This document shows positions 55,805-64,000 of a stretch of DNA of 64,000 bases, piece by piece (position 1 is the first letter of the stretch; each line of letters opens with the position of its first letter). The notes under the pieces were generated by a model that was not told where the DNA came from, made no database searches, and was given only the letters and a program-made list of their open reading frames with translations. Source of the stretch: Thalassia testudinum (Eukaryota; Streptophyta; Magnoliopsida; Alismatales; Hydrocharitaceae); NCBI GenBank assembly GCA_037157565.1, contig JAZHRO010000073.1, forward strand, positions 21,776,501 through 21,840,500, in the 5' to 3' direction. The translations under genes were made by a program, and so were the position numbers.

Positions 55805-56254
55805 TGAAAAGATGGTCAGGCCCGGATAGGTTGTGTTAATATGGTGATTTTATCATTGAAATGCATATAGTGGTTAACCTAAATCGAGCCTAACCATCTC
55901 TTTACAAAATTTTTAACCTGGCCTACTTGATTTTATCTTGGTCACTTTTAGGCCCAGGGTCGAACTCAGGGAAGTGGGATTAGAAATGAATAAGTTTCTA
56001 TGCCTTTCCTATAACGAATCTCTTCCGTTCGTTTATTATGTTTTAGGTGTTTTTCTATTTAAGATTTTTTTCTGATAATTCTTGTTCTTGAGGTACACCC
56101 TCAAAATCAGGTTCTTGGCTTTGAGCCAAATTAGAGTTCCAAAACTGGTCTTGCTATTCGCAAGACTGAGTACCTACAAGTCAAGGATTATCTTTTCTCT
56201 TTTGTATATTTCTTTTTTATCTTTTTACTGGAAGGAAAGAGAGATAGAAATAAA

Positions 56255-56942
56255 GTAAATATTATATATATATATATGTATATATTATATATGTATAAAG
56301 GGGTGGGGGTGGAGGTGGAGATGGTGTGTAGCACAGTGTCGAGTCGGTCGTCTTCTAGGAAGACGCAACCAACAGGACGAAGTGCTGCGTGGAGTGTAAG
56401 GTGGATTGGTGGAAGATAAGTGCAAGCACGCTTTCTGTATGCGTGTATCGGGGAATATCAGCAACTGGTGCAGATATTCCCGCGATACAACATATGGTAG
56501 GTGATATGAAAATATATATATATATGTATGTATATATGTAAATATATATCTATATATATATATATATCTATATGGTTATAATTATATAGGTATATGTGTA
56601 CTTATATATGTATATATATATATATGTATGTATATATAGGTATGTAAATATATGTACAGATAGATGTATGTATATGTGTATATATATATATATATTACTA
56701 TAAGTATCTATGTATATATATATATATGTATATCTATGTATATATGTATTTATAGTTATAGATATATATATGTATGTATATTTGTATATATATATATGAA
56801 TAAATATATGTGTATATATATGTATATATATATATATATATATGTATATATGCTTATACTTAGTTATATAGGTACTAATATATATATAGATATATGTATG
56901 TATATATATATATGTATATAAATATATGTATATATGTAAATA

Positions 56943-56984
<42 letters not shown>

Positions 56985-57075
56985 TATATAGATATATATA
57001 TAAGTATGTATGTATGTATATATACTTATATATAATTGTATAAGTACTAATATATATATATATATAAGTGTGTAT
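56255..57075. repeat. TA-rich compound microsatellite in E 5' LTR
   Basis: About 820 bp of (TA)n/(TATATG)n sequence, with a (GA)n run at 57127-57150 next to it. Shorter than its partner and without the long (GT)n run. Confidence 0.9.
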
Positions 57076-57445
57076 ATAGGGGTGTACAAGTGATAATGTG
57101 TGTGTATGTGTGAGGTGAGTGTCTATGAGAGAGAGAGAGAGAGAGAGAGCGTCTACTGGAGAAGAAGAGTGGTGTTAAGACATCTGAAGCGGCCAAGCGT
57201 CGTCTGATGGCCACATGCAGTAGCGTGCACGCACATGTGCAGGTGCGCGAAGACGCACGCTGTTGGGAGCAAGAGTGGGGAAGAGACCGCAGCGCACCAC
57301 GCTGTGCGAAGAGGCGGGTGCAGGCGAAGGCGCTATGCGCTAAAGCGGGAGAAGATGCGGGCGCTGGCAGACGCGGGGGGGTGCGGGCGCGGGGAGAGAC
57401 GTGGGCGTGGGCTGGGGCCGGTAGCGGCGCGGAGAGAGAGCGTCG

Positions 57446-57525
57446 GGTGACCGGATAAGTGAGAAACTTACCGGTCACCGCACTGAAGCCACAGTGTTCC
57501 GCTAACTAGCGTGAATAGTGGCTAC
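57446..57525. other. Paired hairpins in E 5' LTR leader
   Basis: Hairpin 1 (57446-57479): GGTGACCGG-A-TAAGT, loop GAGAA, ACTTACCGGTCACC, a 14-bp stem with one bulged A. Hairpin 2 (57485-57525): AGCCAC / GTGGCT outer stem, inner TGTTC-CGC / GCGTGAAT-like pairing, loop TAACTA. Confidence 0.75.
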
Positions 57526-59100
57526 AATTCGCGCTCGGCTCACGTGACCGCCTGCGCCCGGTTTCATGAGTGCGGGCACCGCTGCGCACGCTGAAGGTCT
57601 GCACCGGCTGCTGGCGAGCGCGAAGAGGGCTGGGCCGCGGGTGGAACTTCGCGACAGGGCACGTGGAGAGGGGCGCGGGCGGCCTGCTGGCGTGCGCGGT
57701 GGCCTGCATGCGGGCGAGCGGTGGCCTTCGTGTGGGCGCGCGGTGGCTGGTTGAGCTTCAAAGCTTGAAGCTCCTGTGGAAATGGCGAGGTTGGCTTGGA
57801 ACGATGAAATAGGGAAGAGAACCACCACGCCCACCGGCTCTTTGATGAGCTGGATGGTGGTGGGACTCACGGTGGTGGTTGTGCACCACAGTGAGGTGCT
57901 CCTGCTCGCAGAGTAGCTCCTCAGAAGGAGGAGAGGCTGCGTATGGAGGGGAGAGGGGAGGAGACGGCCTGGAAGGGAAGAGCTGCTGTGTGTTGGGTTT
58001 TTTTGTGTGGACCAGGCTCCCTTTGCAAAGAAGAAGCCATGCTCTTTTTAAAGAGGAAGAAGGCATGTACAGCCATGCCCTGGCTGTGCATGGCTGGCCT
58101 GCAGCAGAGAATGGCGTGAAGATGATCAAGCCATGCCATGCAGCCGCGGAGAAGAAAGTCAAATAAAAATAAAAATAAAGGTGGTCAATTTTGCAAGGCA
58201 ACACTTGAAGAATTTTTCAATTACAAAGCCATTTATTTCACTCTCCTCCCCTCTCAAATAAATGCATGCATGCATGTATTTTCACACATGCGACTATGTC
58301 TACCTAATATGCACTGGCAATGCTTGGAAATAGCACAAGATGGCACAATTATTGGTGTATTTTTGCAGTGCAATCAAGGGGGTGAGATCAGTGTGACGTA
58401 TAAAGTGCGGAAATAAAATATAACAATCTCACAAAATAGATAGTCACACAATGTACACAATGATTTTTAGGTGGAAACCCAACCCGGGTGAAAATCACCA
58501 CCTAACCCTCTCGAGTTAGGATTTTTCGATCAACCAAGTTGATCAAATTCACTAACGTACTACTTAAACGAGGGTAGTACAACCTCAATTACAACCACAC
58601 TACTCTTCACGAGAAGGATTTTGTCTCACGAAGGAGACGGGAATTCGCAAAGCAAATACCCAACACAAACAAAGTAAAATACAAGAATAGTCCTATAGAG
58701 CCAACAAAGATATTCTTAAACTAAGCTTCTATAGGAGTTAGGATGCTTCCCTTTGCAAGAAGTGCGTCTACGACGCGGATGCGTGAACCACGTGGTAGCG
58801 CTTCGTCACTCTCGTAATCGCGGAGGGAGAGTAAGTGTGCAACAGGAATCAAGCTCTCTAGGTGTAGAACTTAAGCTTGGAGAGCAAGAGCTTCAACTAC
58901 TTCTCTTGGACACAAAAGATGTGGAAAGTGGTTTGCTTAGTGTGTCTTGGTGTGTTTTTGAGTGGCAAAGGTTCTCCCATATTTATAGAGGTCCTAGGAA
59001 GGCTTTGGAAGGCCTTGGAAGGCTTCCATAGCCATTGGGTGCAAGCTCCAAGAAAATCAGGCCGAAATCAGGATTAATCATTACACTGATAGGGTTATCA

Positions 59101-59641
59101 AACGTCTGATCCTGGCATCGGACGTCTGGAAAACCAGTTTAAGACATCTGGGAACAAAGTCAGACGTCTGATTATAGGTGGGTCTCCTTCCTGACTTGAA
59201 TCAGATCTAAACAGGGTTCTAGTGAATTGTCATCAGATGACATATAGGACGTCTGGAATGATGTCTGAACGTTTGGAAACTTACTTTTCTACAGAAATGG
59301 ATTCCTAAGGGAGTGCAACGGCTAGAAAATCTCTGAGAAGAGATTTTGGGTCAGCCGAGGCAAAACGGTCATGTATCAGACGTCTGGGGTCCACTACAAA
59401 TGTTTAATACGAGGCTAACGATCATTTCCTTCATTGTTTATTAAGCCAGCCAACGGTCCACTAATTGGACGTCTAGCAAAATCATTAGACGTCTTCTAAG
59501 ACGTCTGGACTAAGGTCTAGACGTCTAATTTCATCAGGCAGAGCTAACTAAGTCCAGCCTAAATATCATCGGACGTCTGAGTCAACAGTCAGACGTCTTA
59601 AAAGTCATTATCAGACGTCTGAGTTTCAGATTATACGTCTA
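59101..59641. promoter_or_regulatory. Array of GACGTC palindromes in U3 of LTR2
   Basis: Eleven exact GACGTC cores plus about four variants in 540 bp, in the same place relative to the LTR2 TATA as in LTR1. Although single sites differ between the copies, the density is kept. Confidence 0.75.
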
Positions 59642-60468
59642 AAAAGGATGCTTGAATACTATTTTGGTTTTCTAAGTTCTCTATAGAAAACCTAAGTATC
59701 CTAGGGTAGTGCAGGTGTTCCTAGGACTACTTTAAAGATCCTTTGAGTCTCTTTAACAGATATTCTAAGAAACAAAAAGAGCAAGGAAATAAAGACAAAA
59801 GTACATAGAAAAAGATAAATAGAAATCTATCCTATTCTTCTTGTCCTCCCATCTTCAAGCTATCGCTCCTCACGAAGTTCCTTTGTTCTCCATCAAGCTC
59901 CTCCAATCCACCATGGATGCGAGCTCGAACTCCGTCTAACCACGTCTCCATTTGCAATTGACCTGAAATCTAAGACTTCAAGTGCAAATGTTAAATGACA
60001 CATGTTTGTTATCATCAAAATAAACGATCGCGGTGCTCTAGCACCAACAAAGTTCCCTTACCTATAGTAGCTAGATTTAACCATATATTTTGTGGCTCTA
60101 TAGGTTGTATTATATTTTATCTTTGCTTGTGTTGGGTATTCGCTTTGCGAATTCCCATCTCCATCGAGGGACAAAATACTCCTCATGAAGAGGGGTGGTT
60201 TTGAGGTACGCTATCCTCGGGTATAAAGTAGCATGGTTGTACTAAGGTTGAACTACCCTCGTTTTAAGTACATTTAGTGGATTTGATCGACTTTGTCGAT
60301 CGGGAAATCCTAACTCGAGAGGGTTAGGTGGTGGTTTTTAGCCGGGTTGGATTTCCACCTAAAAACCTCTTGTGTCATTATGTGATTGCCTATTTTTGCA
60401 AGATTGTTTATTTTAATTCCACATTTTATACGTCACGCATATTTTACCCCCTCCCGTAGAGAATTACA

Positions 60469-60846
60469 AGGTGTGCCCACTTACATTTATATGTATATTG
60501 AATGTTTCGTGTTGAATGTGGAGAAGAGGAAGGGGAAAGGGAAATAGTGGAAGCAAGGGAATGTGAATAGAAAGGGAAATGGAGAGGGAAATGGTGGGGG
60601 GAATGCATAGGAAGGAAGGGAAATGAAGGGAAGGGGAATGTGAAGAAGAGGGAGGGAAAGGAGAATGGATGGGTTAAGCGGAATGCAGAGAAGAGGGAGG
60701 GGAAGGGGAAAGGGAAATGGAGGGGGGAAAAGAAAAGGAAAGAAGAGGAAGGGAAAGGGGAAGGGAAATGTGGGAAGGAAATGCGAAGGAAAAGAAGAGG
60801 AAGGGAAATGGAAAAGGGGAAAGGGAATGGATGGGTGAATGGGAAT
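60469..60846. repeat. Resumed host DNA and polypurine tract
   Basis: 60469-60516 resumes the 30-bp repeat array cut by LTR1 (TGCCCACTTA at 60474). 60517-60846 is nearly pure purine on plus, an irregular tandem of GGGAAATGGA, GAAGAGGGAGGGGAAG-like words. Gly/Glu/Lys-rich frames in it are low-complexity artefacts. Confidence 0.75.
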
Positions 60847-63583
60847 TGTTGAGAGTGCTAGATCGGTGTTTAAGAGTATTGCATTGTAGTACAGCCAAAA
60901 AAGCATTCAAAATAGATATAATTTTATTACTCGAAAAGATTTCCGAGGTCGAACACAGGGAGAAAATTGGTATTTAGAAATCAAGATCACAATTTATACT
61001 GAAAGAAATTGCAATAATAGCAGTATCAAAGTGCAAAAATATGGGAGTAAAATGGTGATGTAGATCACCAAATACTTCTATAATATCACCAAATGATTAA
61101 ATGTAAAATATGTAATGAGGCTAAAATCTGTTGTCTGATTCTTTAATCATATGACTTAAATGTCTGATTGCTCTTCTCTTTCTCTGCCTCTGTCTTCTCC
61201 TTCATTCTTCTTTCTTTGGCTTTCTACGATCCTTCTCTTTTCTCTTTAGCTTTCTCTGTCTTCTGCCTTTCTCTTCTTCTTCTTTGGCTTCTCCTTCTTC
61301 AGCTCCTTCCTTCTTTCCTTTCTCCGCTGTATACCTTCTCTTTCTCTTCTTTGCCTTGCCTTAAGCCCAGCGGTCCTCCTCTCCTTCTTCTTCAGCTCCT
61401 TCAACTCCTGCTCCTTCTCTGAATTCGACTAAGTGTCGAAGGTAAATTCCTCAGAGCAAAACCCCCCTTCCCCTGTGTATCTCTCTTCTCTCTTTCTCTC
61501 TTTTCTATTTCAGAGCCGCTCTCCCAAAGCCTTTAACCGGTTGGGTAATCGGACCTAACGGAGACCCGGGTCCAGGCTCACCGGCATGTGTGGTGAGTGA
61601 GGAGTGAACAGGTCGGGTAGTCGGGTCGTGGCCAGGTCCGCGAGCTATATCACGGACGAGTCCATGAGACGGGGGGAGGAGGACCTCACCCTCAGTGTTG
61701 GAGGTGATAAGCCTCTAACACTTTTTCCTTTTATGCATACGCAAACGGCCTTCCACTTCCAAGGTGGGACTAAATGTCCCACCTCCTTTCACGCATCTGC
61801 GGCAGAGCGTGCTTGGCCAAATTGAAGGGCTGCAGCTGCTGGAGTCTTCGTGCAAGGACTTGGACGTGTGTGCGAGAGGATTCCAGATAGCCTAGGGTGA
61901 TCTCCTGGAGCAGAGCAAAGCCTGGAGCGGCTCGAAGCTTGCTTCAATCTTCTCAACAATAGCAGAAAGCGTCCTGAACCTGAAATCAATAGCACGGCCT
62001 CGCAGCCACGTCAAATTGCTCAGGGAGCATCACCGGACCATGGCAGATGTGATGGGGATGTCGGCGTGGCTCGGGGGTGCATGTGCGGGTGTGTCTAGGG
62101 CACACTATGTGAGAAGGTGTGGGTGTGTTCAAGGGAGTGTTTGGGTGATTGATGGAGTGATTGGAGTGAGGGGATAAAATCAGGGAGTCGAGGCGGAGGT
62201 CGTAGGGTGGTCGGCGAGGTGTATGGAGGTGCAGAGTGACGAGAGCACCTCGCTGGAGGTATCGCCGAAGGTGGAGAAGGTGACGGTGGTCAGTGGCGTC
62301 GATGGGTCATTTTGGAAAATAAAGAAGGGGAAAGAAAGTGGGAGAGAGAGAGTTGAAAAGCCTACTTTTAAGGGATGAAAGGGATAGGGGATCCACGCCG
62401 GTATGGCTGCTAGCTGTGGGGAAGACAAAGCTCCATAGATGAGGCGACGTCGGTCGGTGTTACGCAACGCAGAGGATGGAGAGGAAGACAACCCAACCAC
62501 TAGTATTGTGGTTGGACAACGAGTGAGTGAGGGAGAAATCGTTGGAGCTTGCAGAGATTGTGGTCGGCAAGGGAGAGAGGAATCTAGGGAGAACCAGCCT
62601 AATTTCAAGCTTGGAGAATGCGGTTGGATCTGGGGCTCCTTTTATAGGTCATTTGGAGAGGGATATGTGCTTGGAAGCCAAGCTTCCAAGCAAGGTAGGG
62701 TCGCCAGAGTTGGAAGCCGTTAGGATACCCATGTCTCTCATGCGTTCACATGAGAGATTGAGAAAGAATTTGGGATCAAAGATGGGTTCAGATTGGAGGG
62801 ATTTTCTTAGAGAATCTCCCTTCCAATTTTAGAGGAGATCCTCTGAGCAATCAGGGAGAACTCTCCTTCCAAAGCTCGCCGGAGTAGGATTCCTCCACTA
62901 TAATGGTAGAGGGACCTAATTGAGAAAATGATGAAGAAGCTAGGAGGATTTTGTAAGGGTTTTTCAAAGTTAGGGGTAGAAATGTAATCAGGTTGGACCT
63001 TTTTGCAAACTAGGTCAAGGCAAACTCATCTTAGGTCCAAATTTTGGTACAAACCTAATTTGAACCTAAGGAGCCCAATGGTGAAGTTGCATTTTGGATT
63101 TGACCATGTTTGATTGGAAAATTTATGCAAAAATCTAATTTAGGGTAAATATCTGTCTAAGACCCCATTCTAGGTCAAGAGGGGTTCCAATGGCAAAATT
63201 GAATGTTCTAAACCCTAGAGAATATTTTTATATGATTTTTAGAGGGTTTAAGTGAATTTTATCTTGACCAGAACCTTGGTTAATCAAGTGGGTCTATTTT
63301 AAGATTTTGAGAAGTCATTTAATTCACAGAACTCACAAAAACCCTTTTGCTGTCTGATCCAACCCACTTATTATCTTATTAAGACCCTTTGACCTTTGTT
63401 TATCCATTGAGAAAATCTATTGTTCCACTGCATTGGTAAAATTATAGTTTTACCCCTAGTTTCTTATTTTTCTCTCAAAAAGGTCATGTAGTGAATTAGG
63501 ACCTTCAGTTGGTTATGTGGAGCATTTATTCTCTCAATTGGGTCAAAATGAGCTAGTTAGGGCTCATGATGGTGTTCCCATCA
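60847..63583 (-). repeat. 3' LTR of element G (2.7-kb family)
   Basis: Plus coordinates start TGTTGAGAGTGC and end GGTGTTCCCATCA (minus start TGATGGGAACACC, identical to LTR A over the first 13 nt). Minus TATA (CCTATAAAAGGA) at 62637-62647; pyrimidine tract (plus) 61160-61430; U5 motif GAGGTCGAACACAGGGAG (plus) about 60945-60962. A PPT directly to the right shows this is the 3' LTR of a minus element whose body lies beyond the window. Protein-like frames on both strands (61604-62832) are inside the LTR. Confidence 0.85.
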
Positions 63584-63600
63584 TACCCCCATGCCTAACT
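63584..63600 (-). other. Polypurine tract of element G
   Basis: Minus: GTTAGGCATGGGGGTA directly before the LTR start; next to it is TTTTGCTAGT as in D and E. Confidence 0.78.
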
Positions 63601-63773
63601 TTTGCTAGTACCTTAGCAAAAATTTTAAGGTTTTAACTTTGATTCTAGACCATGAGTTCCTTTGATGTTCAAAAACTATGATGTGTGCTTTCTTCTGTAG
63701 ATTAGGTTCGAATGTCGATAGTAAGCCTAGAGGTACTCAATTACCAACTGATGGAGAGAGTTTCGCTTAATTA
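63601..63773 (-). other. Element G 3' internal non-coding DNA
   Basis: About 170 bp of AT-rich sequence to the right of the PPT, corresponding to the non-coding 3' region of D and E. No gene. Confidence 0.45.
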
Positions 63774-64000
63774 TGATAGCAATAGAATGATGTGTCGTTG
63801 TGTTTAATGTAGTGGAAAATCTCTCAATCAAAGCTAAATATCAATTTTAACCACAGTAAAGATGTCATATCCACAGGGAGGAATAGACCAATAAATTCAC
63901 TAGAAGAGAAATATAATGTTCGCAGACACTTTACAGACTTTAATGCGAGGAATAGGCTATTTTAAATAGAGCTTGCAATATCTTTAAAAGTTCAAGGTTA
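63774..64000 (-). repeat. Probable start of another LTR at window edge
   Basis: TGATAGCAAT at 63774, then a diverged U5-like word (GTCATATCCACAGGGAGG on plus, about 63868-63885) about 95 bp in, the same distance as in LTRs A and G. Suggests a further minus LTR inserted in element G. Truncated by the window end. Confidence 0.35.

Larger units (their letters stand above)
44290..58376 (-). mobile_element. Element E: full-length Ty3/gypsy (Ogre/Tat/Athila-type) retrotransposon
   Basis: Flanked by a perfect TSD AGGGG (44285-44289, 58377-58381). On minus: 5' LTR (55805-58376), PBS directly abutting it (55787-55804), leader, gag (399 codons, intact), protease, RT, RNase H, integrase, post-pol hairpin, PPT (47037-47053) and 3' LTR (44290-47036). 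Total about 14.1 kb. In the first 100 bp of the two LTRs I count three substitutions and a 4-nt indel, so it is not brand new. It is the youngest insertion of its nest and the best preserved, but at least nine stops and one frame change interrupt gag-pol. Confidence 0.93.
55805..58376 (-). repeat. 5' LTR of element E (2.57 kb)
   Basis: Same ends as the 3' LTR (TGAAAAGATG...GCAATCA). TATA-like TTTAAAAAG on minus near 58044-58054. GC-rich block about 57190-57760, paired hairpins 57446-57525, TA-rich microsatellite 56255-57075 (about 150 bp shorter than in the 3' LTR), U5 motif GGCCCAGGGTCGAACTCAGG on plus (about 55952-55971). Confidence 0.92.
44268..60049 (-). repeat. LTR2: inverted Copia-like solo LTR inside LTR1, split by element E
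   Basis: Parts 44268-44289 and 58382-60049 (about 1.69 kb without E). In plus coordinates it starts TGTAATTCCC and ends AGCACCAACA; on minus it starts TGTTGGTGCTAG like LTR1. Perfect TSD AAGTT (44263-44267 and 60050-60054). Minus TATA at about 58979-58988, GACGTC array 59101-59641. Because it lies inverted next to LTR1, the two form a large interrupted inverted repeat (43000-44265 versus 58745-60049). Confidence 0.9.
42997..60468 (+). repeat. LTR1: Copia-like solo LTR, split by LTR2 and element E
   Basis: Parts 42997-44267 and 60055-60468. Begins TGTTGGTGCTAGGGCACC and ends GAGAATTACA. TSD GGGTG (42992-42996) / AGGTG (60469-60473), and the split 30-bp repeat rejoins across it. TATA at 44034-44041. 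The U5 part (60290-60440) has CTAACTCGAGAGGGTTAGG and GGATTTCCACCTAAAAACC, typical of plant Ty1/copia LTRs. U3 carries the GACGTC array 43405-43925. No internal region, so a solo LTR. Confidence 0.85.

Noticed and set aside
60487..60906. Pro/Phe/Ser-rich minus frame
   Set aside because: Translation of the polypurine tract.

Overview
The window is a piece of plant (angiosperm-type) nuclear heterochromatin made almost entirely of nested transposable elements. I found no host protein gene, rRNA gene or complete tRNA gene. The evidence is several Ty3/gypsy gag-pol remains of the Ogre/Tat/Athila type, with primer-binding sites (PBS) matching plant tRNA-Asp, GGCATGGGG-type polypurine tracts (PPT) and integrases that end without a visible chromodomain. 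There is also a CACTA (En/Spm) TNP2 transposase, and many LTRs with TATA boxes. Species cannot be told from sequence alone.

Layout, left to right. (1) 1-7033: minus-strand gypsy element A, with 3'-truncated pol, gag, PBS and a 2.7-kb 5' LTR, inserted into the gag start of an older minus-strand element B (7034-8936 plus a long LTR-like tract from 8942). (2) 8942-13230: B LTR-like DNA, interrupted by a minus solo LTR (10317-11922) and ending in an AGCT-rich tract. (3) 13231-29046: plus-strand gypsy element C with both LTRs, PBS, PPT and an imperfect TSD (TGAAT/TGAAC). It carries a solo LTR inside its integrase gene (20591-22247) and another inside its 3' LTR (25399-28064). (4) 29047-34473: more LTR-like DNA, the 3' end of a minus element D with an unusual 170-codon ORF, and a truncated plus LTR. 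(5) 34474-42996, resuming at 60469: a decayed CACTA element whose TNP2 gene is split by a 2.7-kb LTR (35143 to about 39615), itself split by a 1.78-kb solo LTR with a perfect TSD (36689-38472). (6) 42997-60468: a clean Russian doll. Copia-like solo LTR1 contains an inverted copy, LTR2 (TSD AAGTT), which contains complete gypsy element E (44290-58376, TSD AGGGG). (7) 60517-64000: a polypurine tract, the 3' LTR of minus element G, its PPT, and probably the start of another LTR.

None of the elements looks able to move by itself. Element E is best preserved: intact gag, and all RT, RNase H and integrase catalytic residues visible, but interrupted by stops that are mostly TAG where relatives have CAG. 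C has lost its RT and IN catalytic aspartates and much of RNase H. The most unusual signals are in the LTRs: an array of GACGTC palindromes in the Copia-like LTRs; tRNA-like A-box/B-box modules, inverted MYB3R-type sites and a promoter-proximal palindrome in the 1.6-1.8-kb LTR family; and paired hairpins in the leader of E.
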